In this document: piece by piece, positions 42,048 through 49,251 of the stretch
Position numbering within the stretch: position 1 is the first letter of the stretch
Layout of the letters: each line of letters begins with the position of its first letter
DNA from: Pseudomonadota bacterium
GTDB taxonomy: Bacteria > Pseudomonadota > Alphaproteobacteria > Rhodobacterales > Rhodobacteraceae
DNA length: 64,000 nt
NCBI GenBank assembly: GCA_020161615.1
Contig: JAIUPD010000010.1
Location: 147,455 to 211,454, forward strand
Reading direction: 5' to 3'
The notes under the pieces: model-generated
Databases searched by the model: none
The model's input: only the letters and a program-made list of their open reading frames with translations
What the model was told of the DNA's origin: nothing
Translations under genes and position numbers: made by a program

Positions 42048-42812
42048 ATGAATTTGCAAGGCAAGACCCTTGTGGTGACCGGCGCCTCCTCGGGCATCGG
42101 CTCGGAAGTCGCCCGGCTGGCGCGGTTCCACGGCGCGCGGGTGATCGGCATGGACCGCAACGATCCGATGGTGTCTCTGGCCGGTTTCGTGCGGGTCGAC
42201 ATGGCCGACCCTGCCTCGATCGACGCCGCCATCGACGCCCTGCCCAGCCGCATCGACGCCCTGGTCAATTGCGCCGGGGTCTCGGGCATGGCCGATCCCG
42301 ATCTGGTGGCGCGGATCAATTACCTGGGCCTCCGGCATCTGACCGAGGCGCTGGCTGCCAATCTCAAGGGCGGCGCGGTGGTCAACATCGCCTCGATCCT
42401 GGGCGCCGAGTGGCCAAAGCGGCTCGACGCGCACAAGGCCCTCGCCGCCACCGCCGGCTTTGCCGAGGGTGCCGCCTGGCTGAAGGCGCATCCGGTGCCG
42501 CAGGAGACCTGCTACCAGTATTTCAAGGAAGCGCTGATCGTCTGGACCAAGACCCGCGGCTACGAGCTGTTCATGCAGCACGACATCCGCATGAACTCGG
42601 TCGCCCCCGGCCCGGTGATGACCCCGATCCTGGGCGAATTCGTGCAGATGCTGGGCGAGGAACGCGTCGCCTCGGACGCCGCCAGAATCAAGCGCCCCGC
42701 CATCCCAGACGAGATCGCGCCGCCCGTGGTCTTCCTGTGTTCCGACGCTGCCCGCTGGGTGGTGGGGATCAACCTGCCGGTCGATGGCGGCATCGACGCC
42801 ATGTATGTCTGA
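42048..42812 (+). CDS. SDR, coniferyl-alcohol-dehydrogenase-like
   Basis: A 254-residue SDR with cofactor motif TGASSGIG near residue 12, NCAG and the catalytic YxxxK as YQYFKEALIVW. It has the longer insertion GAEWPKRLDAHKALAATAGF and the downstream MNSVAPGPVMTPILGEFVQMLG block that I associate with the coniferyl-alcohol dehydrogenase (CalA-type) group. Such enzymes oxidise aryl-allylic alcohols to aldehydes, which the neighbouring aldehyde dehydrogenase could take further. AAAGGACAAGACG precedes the ATG. The subfamily assignment is from memory and less certain than the fold. Confidence 0.82.
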   Translation: MNLQGKTLVVTGASSGIGSEVARLARFHGARVIGMDRNDPMVSLAGFVRVDMADPASIDAAIDALPSRIDALVNCAGVSGMADPDLVARINYLGLRHLTEALAANLKGGAVVNIASILGAEWPKRLDAHKALAATAGFAEGAAWLKAHPVPQETCYQYFKEALIVWTKTRGYELFMQHDIRMNSVAPGPVMTPILGEFVQMLGEERVASDAARIKRPAIPDEIAPPVVFLCSDAARWVVGINLPVDGGIDAMYV

Positions 42813-42824
42813 GGGGGCCGGGCG

Positions 42825-43715
42825 ATGTCAAAGGAACAGCTCTACGCCATCCTGGAAATGGGCGCGCAGAACCCGCCGCCGGTGATGGAGGGCCCGGTCG
42901 CGATGCGCGGCTGGTTCGAGGCAATGATGGAACCGACGCCGGTGGCCGAGGGGATCGCCATCACGCCCGTGACCATCGCCGGCCATGGCTGCGAATTCGT
43001 GCGCCCCGCCGGCGCTCCCCACGGGAAACTCATCGTCTATTTCCACGGCGGCGGCTTCATCTTCGGCTCGCCCCGCTCGCATCGGGTGATCGCCTCGAAT
43101 CTGGCGCGGGCCAGCGGCATCACCGTGCTCTCGGCGCAATACCGCATGGCGCCGGAAAACCCCTATCCCGCCGCGCATGACGATGCCTTTGCCGTCTACC
43201 AATGGGTGCTGGAGCAGGGCCATGCCGCGGGCTCGGTCGCGCTGTGCGGCGATTCCGCGGGCGGCAATCTCGCGCTCGGCACCGCCGTGCGGGCGCGGGA
43301 CGCGGGCCTGCCGCTGCCTGCAGCGCTGGTGCTGCTGTCCCCGGCGCTGGATTTCGCGCATGACGGCGCCTCGCATACCGAAATGGCCGATGCGCCGCTG
43401 GTCAACCGCCCCTTCGCCGAGATGTTCACCGCGATGTATCTGGGCGACGGCGACCGCCGCGATCCCGGCGTAGCGCCGCTTCAGGGCGATCTGTCCGGCC
43501 TTCCGCCCACGCAGGTGCAGGTGGGCAGCTGGGAATTCCTGCGCGACGACAGCGTGACGCTGGTCCAGCGCCTGAAGGCTGCCGGCGGCGAGGCCGAGCT
43601 GACCCTCTGGGAGGGCATGTGCCACAACCACCAGCTTTTCGCGCCGTTACTGGAGGAGGGGATGGCCTCGATCGACCGCGCCGGGGCGTTTCTGCGCGGA
43701 CATCTGAGAACCTGA
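42825..43715 (+). CDS. HSL-type alpha/beta hydrolase (esterase/lipase)
   Basis: A 296-residue hydrolase of the hormone-sensitive-lipase group: HGGGF oxyanion motif near residue 71, nucleophile elbow GDSAGGN, and His of the MCHNHQLF region near the C terminus. The start at 42825 is 12 nt after the SDR stop. No signal peptide, so it acts on imported esters or acyl-phenolics in the cytoplasm. It ends the aromatic run; a GC hairpin at 43724 follows. Confidence 0.88.
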   Translation: MSKEQLYAILEMGAQNPPPVMEGPVAMRGWFEAMMEPTPVAEGIAITPVTIAGHGCEFVRPAGAPHGKLIVYFHGGGFIFGSPRSHRVIASNLARASGITVLSAQYRMAPENPYPAAHDDAFAVYQWVLEQGHAAGSVALCGDSAGGNLALGTAVRARDAGLPLPAALVLLSPALDFAHDGASHTEMADAPLVNRPFAEMFTAMYLGDGDRRDPGVAPLQGDLSGLPPTQVQVGSWEFLRDDSVTLVQRLKAAGGEAELTLWEGMCHNHQLFAPLLEEGMASIDRAGAFLRGHLRT

Positions 43716-43723
43716 TCCGAAAA

Positions 43724-43739
43724 CGGGCCCGAAGGCCCG
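43724..43739 (+). terminator. Short GC hairpin after the hydrolase gene
   Basis: A 6-bp stem (CGGGCC / GGCCCG) with a CGAA tetraloop, 8 nt after the stop. No T tract, so any termination is probably partial; the next start codon has a strong ribosome site 20 nt downstream. Confidence 0.4.
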
Positions 43740-43762
43740 CACAAACTCTGGGAGGAGTGACC

Positions 43763-44126
43763 ATGACGACCCAGACCCCCGGCGCCCTGACCCGCCGGCA
43801 ATTCACCGCCCTGGGCGGCGCGGCGCCGGACAGGACATGAGAATGACTGAACGCCTGTTGCCGATGCCGGGTGCCGACCGGCGCCTGATCCTGCTGCCCG
43901 CAGGCAGCTATTCCTGCTGGCGCTGGCCCGGCTGATCGACCCGGCGCAATGAATCGACAAGCTCACGCGGCAGGGCAACTATGTGCTGCTGGAGGGCTAT
44001 GCGGGCCTCGTCGCCTATGCCATGGCGCGGCTGGGCGAGCCGGGTCTGGTCGGCCTGTGGAGCACCCGGGCGGGGCGTGAGCCGCTGGCGATGCGGGCAT
44101 GGCTGGCCGACCGGCGGGAATCCTAG
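43763..44126 (+). pseudogene. Gene debris: truncated Tat signal peptide and broken downstream frames
   Basis: A 25-codon open frame (43763-43840) with a strong GGGAGGAG Shine-Dalgarno encodes the start of a Tat signal peptide (LTRRQFTALGGAA) and then ends after a few unrelated codons. A 32-codon frame overlaps it by ATGA (43837-43935). A further frame reads LLALARLIDPAQ, stop, then a 58-codon open stretch to the TAG at 44124 (including NYVLLEGYAGLVAYAMARLGE). Together they look like a secreted-protein gene cut by a deletion and joined to decayed sequence. I do not recognise the second part. No intact gene fills this 420-bp gap. Confidence 0.55.
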
Positions 44127-44135
44127 ATCGCGCGC

Positions 44136-45497
44136 TCAGCCCATGAACTCGCTGGGCGACAGCGCCTGATGCAGGAAGAGCACGTTCTCGCGCAGGTCCT
44201 CGCGGCTGATCCTGCCGCCAAGGCAGACGCGCAGCCTTTCCTGCGGCGGGCCCTCGACCGTGAAGGCGTCCGAAGGAATGAGGCCCAGTGACCGCCCGGC
44301 CATCTTCACCATGACATCGGCCCGGCCCACCCCTTCGGGCAGGGTCAGCCAGAGGTTGAAGGCATTTTCCGAAGCCTCGAACGCCAATCCCTCCAGCGCC
44401 TCGCGGGCGATGGCCTGTCGCGCGGCGCTTTCGGCGCGCAGGAACCGGCGGATGCTGTCGGCGGTTCCGTCCTCGATCCATTGAGTGGCGAGCGCGCAGG
44501 CGAGGGGCGAGGGCATCACCGACAGCGCCCGGATCGCCTGCGACAGCCGGATCGCGCAGCGCGGAGAGGGCGCGATGGTAAAGGCCAGCCGCAACCCCGC
44601 GCCAAGGCATTTTGCGAGGCCGCCGATATGCCAGGTCAGATCGGGCGCCAGGGAAGCGAACGGCGCAGGCGAGGTGGCGGGTATGAAGCCATAGGCGTCA
44701 TCCTCGATCAGTGTGAGGCCGGTGGCGTTCAGCACCTCGGCCAACGCAAGCCGCCGCTCGACCGGGATAGTCAGCGTCGTGGGGTTCTGCAGCGTCGGGT
44801 TCAGGTACAATGCCCTGGGCTTGTGTACGGCAATCGCCGTGCGCAACGCCTCGGGCGTCACGCCCTGCGCATCCATCCCCAACCCGACCAGCGTTACGCC
44901 AAAGCGCGCCGCGATGTTGCGGATGCCGGGATAGGTGACACGCTCGCAGAGGATCCGGTCACCGGGGGTGGCGATGATCGACAGGATGGCCGCCATCGTG
45001 GCATGGGCGCCCGGGGTGACGGCGATCCGCTCCATCGACGGGGCCATGCCGCGCAGGCTGAGCCAACGGGCGGCCGCAAGCCGGTCGCGTTCGGCCCCGA
45101 CCGGCGATTGATAGCGCAGCAGGTCGATCAGATTGGCCGAGACGGTGCCCAGCCCCGCCTGCATTCGGGCGATCAGCGCGGGATCGGTGGGCTCGGGCGG
45201 CATGTTCATCGACAGATCGCCCGCGCGCCTGCGCTCGGGATCCGCGGCCGGGGTCCGGGGCCTGACGAAGGTACCGCGACCCACATGGCTATCCACCAGG
45301 CCGCGCGCCTGCGCCTCGGCATAGGCGCGCGAAACGGTGGTGAAATCAATACCGAGACTCGCGGCGAGGCGGCGCTGCGGCGGGAGCCGGTCGCCGCTGC
45401 CCAGCCGACCCTGCTGGATGTCCTGCGCGATGGCATCGGCAATCGCCAGATAGCGCGGCTTGCCGCCACCTTGCAGCTGGGGGATCCAATCCATCAT
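44136..45497 (-). CDS. MocR-family regulator (GntR HTH fused to aminotransferase-like domain)
   Basis: A 453-residue MocR protein. The N-terminal GntR winged helix is at about residues 12-80 (LGSGDRLPPQRRLAASLGID), followed by a class I aminotransferase-like domain from about 110. The PLP-binding Lys is Lys296 in GGLAKCLGAGLRL, and NPTLQNPTTL and DDAYGF are family cofactor motifs. MocR proteins use PLP as effector sensor and often control amino acid, taurine or PLP metabolism. The start codon (45497, or 45494 for the second Met) is preceded by AGGAG, which lies inside a 14-bp palindrome. Its target is not clear; the DUF983 gene is divergent. Confidence 0.92.
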   Translation of the reverse strand: MMDWIPQLQGGGKPRYLAIADAIAQDIQQGRLGSGDRLPPQRRLAASLGIDFTTVSRAYAEAQARGLVDSHVGRGTFVRPRTPAADPERRRAGDLSMNMPPEPTDPALIARMQAGLGTVSANLIDLLRYQSPVGAERDRLAAARWLSLRGMAPSMERIAVTPGAHATMAAILSIIATPGDRILCERVTYPGIRNIAARFGVTLVGLGMDAQGVTPEALRTAIAVHKPRALYLNPTLQNPTTLTIPVERRLALAEVLNATGLTLIEDDAYGFIPATSPAPFASLAPDLTWHIGGLAKCLGAGLRLAFTIAPSPRCAIRLSQAIRALSVMPSPLACALATQWIEDGTADSIRRFLRAESAARQAIAREALEGLAFEASENAFNLWLTLPEGVGRADVMVKMAGRSLGLIPSDAFTVEGPPQERLRVCLGGRISREDLRENVLFLHQALSPSEFMG

Positions 45498-45505
45498 CGA
45501 GGCAA

Positions 45506-45519
45506 CTCCTGATCAGGAG
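45506..45519. promoter_or_regulatory. 14-bp palindrome covering the Shine-Dalgarno of the MocR gene
   Basis: CTCCTGATCAGGAG is a perfect palindrome. On the minus strand its right arm, CAGGAG, is the ribosome-binding site of the MocR gene, 8 nt before the start. It could be an operator for autoregulation, or a small RNA hairpin that hides the ribosome site. Confidence 0.5.
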
Positions 45520-45732
45520 CAGATTACAGGATGGCCGCGCAAGATTGAAGGGAAATTGTATGTATCGTGATCCTGACAAGAGGCCGGACGGGAGGCCAGC
45601 AGGTCAGTTGGATTACCTGGCGAACTACAATAATTCCTAACCTTCGTTGTTCCATACGATGACGCCACAATGTCGCATATTGATTCATCACTGGCCCATT
45701 CAATATTCCCCGATTTGCGCTATATTCCCCTC

Positions 45733-46140
45733 ATGAGTCGACCGAAAGCGAGCTTGCCCATGACCTCCTCCACCCCCCGTGATACCAAGCGCGCCGTGCG
45801 GCGCGGGCTCATGCTTCGGTGCCCGGCCTGTGGCGAGGGCAAGCTTTTCGGCCGCTACCTGAAGGTCAATCACAGCTGCCCCGCCTGCGGTGAGGAACTG
45901 CACCACCAGCGCGCCGACGATGGCCCGGCCTATCTGACGATCCTGATCGTCGTGCATGTGATCGGCATTTCGCTGCACAGCATGGTCGGCCATTATCAGG
46001 ACGACCCGCTGCAACTGGCGCTGATCCTCTGTACCTTGGCCACGGTGATGTCGCTGGCGCTTTTGCCCCGGATGAAGGGGCTGATGGTCGCGATCCAATG
46101 GGCCAAGGAAATGCACGGCTTCGGCGAACAGGCACGCTGA
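45733..46140 (+). CDS. DUF983 membrane protein
   Basis: A 135-residue protein of the DUF983 family: an N-terminal zinc-ribbon-like CPxCGEG...CPACGEE (Cys pairs near residues 30 and 51, LRCPACGEGKLFGRYLKVN, SCPACGEEL) followed by two membrane helices (YLTILIVVHVIGISLH and LALILCTLATVMSLALL). The start is uncertain: ATG at 45733 lies 6 nt after a TATATT box and would give an almost leaderless mRNA; ATG at 45760 is possible and no Shine-Dalgarno supports either. Function of the family is unknown; genes are common in alphaproteobacteria. Confidence 0.85.
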   Translation: MSRPKASLPMTSSTPRDTKRAVRRGLMLRCPACGEGKLFGRYLKVNHSCPACGEELHHQRADDGPAYLTILIVVHVIGISLHSMVGHYQDDPLQLALILCTLATVMSLALLPRMKGLMVAIQWAKEMHGFGEQAR

Positions 46141-46165
46141 CCGCCGAAACCGTGCCGGGTCCGGC

Positions 46166-47218
46166 TTACTCGGGCGCCTCGACCAGGATCTTGACGTGGG
46201 ATTTCTCGGCCACCAGCGCCTCGAACCCCTCGGCCACGATATCCTCCAGCGCGATGCGCTTCGTCACCAGCCGGTCGGCGCTGAAGTAGCCCTGCGTCAT
46301 CAACGCCATGACCGCAGGATAGACGTTGCGGTAGGCGATGGTGCCCTGCAATTGCCGTTCCTTCAGGACGATGGTGTTGGGCTGGAACGACGCTTCCTTC
46401 TCCCAGATCGAGACGACCAGAACCTGCCCCTCGTGCCGCGTGGCCTCGATGCATTGCGGCAGGACCTGCGGCACGCCCGTCACCTCGAAGGCCACGTTGA
46501 CCCCGCCGGTGGCCGCGCGGATCGCCGCCACCGCATCCGTCGCCGTGGGGTCGATGGCAGCGGTCGCGCCCAGTTCCAGCGCCTTGCGGCGGCGTACGTC
46601 CGAGGGTTCGACGACATGGATTTCCGAGGCCCCTGCGACGCGCAACGCCTCGACCACCAGCAACCCGATGGGCCCCGCGCCGAACACCGCGGCCTTGTCC
46701 CCGGCCTTGATCTTCGACAGCCGCACCGCGTGCAGGGCGACGGCGGCGGGTTCGACCAGCGCGCCCTGTTCCATCGACAGCGCATCGGGCATCTTGTGGA
46801 CCATCCGCGCGGGCACCACGCTATGCGCCGCAAACCCGCCGTGCCCGCCCGAGAGGCCGACGAAACCGAGGCTGTCGCAGAGGTTATAGGTCCCCTCCAG
46901 ACAGGCGGGGCAGGTGCCGCAGGCGAAGATCGGCTCGATGGCCACGCGCTCGCCGATGGACAGGCCCGTCACGCCCTCGCCCAGCTCGGTGACGGTGCCG
47001 CAATATTCGTGGCCCATGGTGATCGGCGCCTTGTCATGGCTAAGCGGGTGCTCCTCGCCGACCGGGACGAAGATCGGCCCGGCCAGGTATTCATGCAAGT
47101 CGCTGCCGCAGATGCCGGTCCAGGCGACCTTGATCTTCACCTCGCCCTTGCCGGGCTTCGGGTCAGGGATGTCTTCGACGCGAATATCCTTCACGCCATG
47201 CCAACGCGCTGCTTTCAT
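46166..47218 (-). CDS. Zn-dependent alcohol dehydrogenase, 2,3-butanediol dehydrogenase-like
   Basis: A 350-residue medium-chain dehydrogenase. Catalytic zinc ligands are Cys in TGICGSDLHEYLAGP, His-Glu in MGHEYCGTV and Glu in LVEPAAVALHAV; the structural zinc lobe is CGTCPACLEGTYNLC. The NAD-binding GAGPIGLLVVEAL follows. The pattern (CGSDLHEY, long loop before the structural lobe) resembles (R,R)-butanediol dehydrogenase/sorbitol dehydrogenase-like enzymes. It is downstream of the FMO gene on the same strand, separated by two strong hairpins. In this cluster it could oxidise a secondary alcohol to the ketone that the FMO attacks; inferred. Confidence 0.88.
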   Translation of the reverse strand: MKAARWHGVKDIRVEDIPDPKPGKGEVKIKVAWTGICGSDLHEYLAGPIFVPVGEEHPLSHDKAPITMGHEYCGTVTELGEGVTGLSIGERVAIEPIFACGTCPACLEGTYNLCDSLGFVGLSGGHGGFAAHSVVPARMVHKMPDALSMEQGALVEPAAVALHAVRLSKIKAGDKAAVFGAGPIGLLVVEALRVAGASEIHVVEPSDVRRRKALELGATAAIDPTATDAVAAIRAATGGVNVAFEVTGVPQVLPQCIEATRHEGQVLVVSIWEKEASFQPNTIVLKERQLQGTIAYRNVYPAVMALMTQGYFSADRLVTKRIALEDIVAEGFEALVAEKSHVKILVEAPE

Positions 47219-47247
47219 GGGTCTTCTCCGATGACAGTAAACGAAAT

Positions 47248-47275
47248 GCGCCCGGCGGGAGGGTCGGCCGGGCGC
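47248..47275 (-). terminator. Second hairpin downstream of the FMO gene
   Basis: A 9-bp stem (GCGCCCGGC / GCCGGGCGC) with a 10-nt loop. It lies directly after the hairpin at 47278 on the FMO transcript and upstream of the alcohol dehydrogenase start. No T tract. Confidence 0.5.
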
Positions 47276-47277
47276 TT

Positions 47278-47302
47278 GGGTGCCGCCCCCAAGGCGGCAC
47301 CC
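47278..47302 (-). terminator. Strong hairpin downstream of the FMO gene
   Basis: A perfect 10-bp stem (GGGTGCCGCC / GGCGGCACCC) with a 5-nt loop, 10 nt after the FMO stop. With the following hairpin it probably ends or attenuates FMO transcription before the alcohol dehydrogenase gene. Confidence 0.65.
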
Positions 47303-47312
47303 GGTCAGGGCA

Positions 47313-49112
47313 TCACGACAGGTGATGGACCTCTTGCAGGCCGTAGACGGGGGTATCCAGCCCCTCCATCCGGGCCTTCAGTTGCAGGGCCAGATACAGC
47401 GAGTAATGCCGCGACTGGTGCAGGTTGCCGCCGTGGAACCACAGGTTTTCCTGTTGGGTCGGCTTCCACATGTTGCGCTGCTCGCCTTCCCAAGGGCCGG
47501 GGTCCTTGGTGGTGTCGGAACCGAGGCCCCAGACCTTGCCCACCTTGTCCGCGACCTCCTGGCTGATCAGATCGGCAGCCCAGCCGTTCATCGAGCCATA
47601 GCCGGTGGCCATGACCACCAGATCCGCGTCCAGGTGCCGCCCATCCGCCAGCACCACGCCGGTTTCGTCGAAGCGCTCGGGCTGGCCCTTCACCAGCTTG
47701 ATCTCGCCGTCGATGATCAGCTGGCTGGCGCCGACGTCGATATAATAGCCCGACCCGCGGCGCAGGTATTTCATGAAGAGGCCCGAGCCGTCATCGCCCC
47801 AATCCAGATCGAACCCGGCCTTTTCGAGGCCCGCGTAGAATTCGGTGTCCCGCTCGCGCATCTGGTCGTAAAGCGGGATCTGGAATTCGTGCATGATCCG
47901 GTAGGGCAGCGAGGCGAAGATCATGTCGGCCTTTTCCGTGGTCATGCCCGCGGCCACGGCTTCCTCGGAATAAAGCGCGCCGAGCCCGATCTCCATCAGG
48001 CTGTCCGAGCGCACGATATGGGTCGAGGAGCGCTGCACCATCGTCACGTCGGCATCCGCCTCCCAGAGCGCGGCACAGATGTCATGGGCCGAGTTGTTGG
48101 AGCCGATGACCACGACCTTCTTGCCGCTCCAGGCATCCGGCCCCTCGTGCTGCGAGGAATGCTGGATCGTGCCCTTGAAGCTCTCCATCCCCGGGAAGGC
48201 GGGCATGTTGGCCTTGCCCGACATGCCGGTCGCCAGCACCAGCTGCGTCGGGCGCAGCGTCACCGGCTGGCCGTCGCGGTTGACCGTCACCTCCCAGGTG
48301 CCGCTGGCCTCGTCGAAACGGGCTTTCTGGACTTCGGAGCGGGTCCAGTAATTCAGCTCCATCACCTTGGTGTACATTTCCAGCCAGTCGCCCACCTTGT
48401 CCTTGGGGGTGAAGACCGGCCAGTTGTCGGGGAATTTGATATAGGGCAGGTGGTCGTACCAGATCGGGTCATGCAGGCAGAGCGACTTGTAGCGGCTGCG
48501 CCACTGGTCGCCGGGGCGGTCGTGCTTGTCGAGGATGATGGTCGGCACGCCCAGTTGCCGCAGCCGGGCGCCCAAGGCGATACCGCCCTGCCCGCCGCCG
48601 ATGATGACCGTATAGGGCTGGGTGGTGGTGCCCAGCTCGGCCGCCTCGGCCTCGCGCTTTTCCTTCCAGGACAGGCGATTGCGCGCGGCGCCGTGTTCGG
48701 CGCCCATCGGTCGGCGTTTGCCCTTCGGTTCCTCGAATCCCTTGAGTTCTTGAAGCGCGGTGAGCAGGGTCCAGATGCGACCGTCCCTCAGCCGCATCAG
48801 CCCCCAGCCGCGGCCCGCGCCGGTCTCGAAGGTGATCCAGGCGGTGGTGACGCCGCCCTCCTCGGCCGGCATCTCGCCCTCCTGAAGGGCGAAATGGCCC
48901 GGGCGGGTGTGGGGAAGCTGCGCGCTGAGCATGGACTCCACCCCCGACGGCCCCTCGACCGTCTTCAGGTTCCAGGTCACGGCGATCAGGTCGCGCCAAT
49001 AGCTGTCGGTGGCAAAGAGCGCGGCGGCGGCCTTGGCGTCGCCTTCCTCAAGGGCGGCGTTCAGGCGGTCGAGCGTTTCCTGCACCTGCGCGGTGGGTGT
49101 GTGATCGAGCAT
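47313..49112 (-). CDS. NTF2-like domain fused to flavin-containing monooxygenase
   Basis: A 599-residue protein. The first ~130 residues form a SnoaL/NTF2-like domain (QETLDRLNAALEEGDAKAAAALF, WITFETGAGRGWGLMRLRDGRIW). From ~165 it is a group B flavoprotein: FAD motif IIGGGQGGIALGARL, second Rossmann VVVIGSNNSAHDICAAL and the FMO-type loop FPGMESFKGTIQHSSQH. It likely uses NADPH and O2 to oxygenate a heteroatom or, if of Baeyer-Villiger type, a ketone. The FMO domain is of usual length. GAGGAGGAGG precedes the ATG. The AcoR-like activator gene directly upstream, with a palindromic site between, indicates its regulator. Confidence 0.9.
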   Translation of the reverse strand: MLDHTPTAQVQETLDRLNAALEEGDAKAAAALFATDSYWRDLIAVTWNLKTVEGPSGVESMLSAQLPHTRPGHFALQEGEMPAEEGGVTTAWITFETGAGRGWGLMRLRDGRIWTLLTALQELKGFEEPKGKRRPMGAEHGAARNRLSWKEKREAEAAELGTTTQPYTVIIGGGQGGIALGARLRQLGVPTIILDKHDRPGDQWRSRYKSLCLHDPIWYDHLPYIKFPDNWPVFTPKDKVGDWLEMYTKVMELNYWTRSEVQKARFDEASGTWEVTVNRDGQPVTLRPTQLVLATGMSGKANMPAFPGMESFKGTIQHSSQHEGPDAWSGKKVVVIGSNNSAHDICAALWEADADVTMVQRSSTHIVRSDSLMEIGLGALYSEEAVAAGMTTEKADMIFASLPYRIMHEFQIPLYDQMRERDTEFYAGLEKAGFDLDWGDDGSGLFMKYLRRGSGYYIDVGASQLIIDGEIKLVKGQPERFDETGVVLADGRHLDADLVVMATGYGSMNGWAADLISQEVADKVGKVWGLGSDTTKDPGPWEGEQRNMWKPTQQENLWFHGGNLHQSRHYSLYLALQLKARMEGLDTPVYGLQEVHHLS

Positions 49113-49222
49113 TGCGGTTCCTCCTCCTCAGCAATGTGATGGGGAAGAGTGGCGATGACGGGCGCCCCTGCTCCACGAAAATCTGGTCGAGAGGGGCCGT
49201 CCGGCGCTTGCGGCGACGCAGC

Positions 49223-49250
49223 ATGTTGCGCGCGCAACGCCGCGCAACAT
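49223..49250. promoter_or_regulatory. Long inverted repeat upstream of the FMO gene, likely activator site
   Basis: ATGTTGCGCG-N8-CGCGCAACAT with perfect 10-bp arms; the 8-nt centre CGCAACGC holds a third GCAAC half-site, so the left half also forms a GTTGCGCGCGCAAC palindrome. It lies 1 nt after the AcoR-like gene and 111-138 nt upstream of the FMO start, the usual distance for an enhancer-type upstream activating site. No sigma-54 -24/-12 element was found between it and the FMO gene. Confidence 0.65.
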
Positions 49251-49251
49251 C

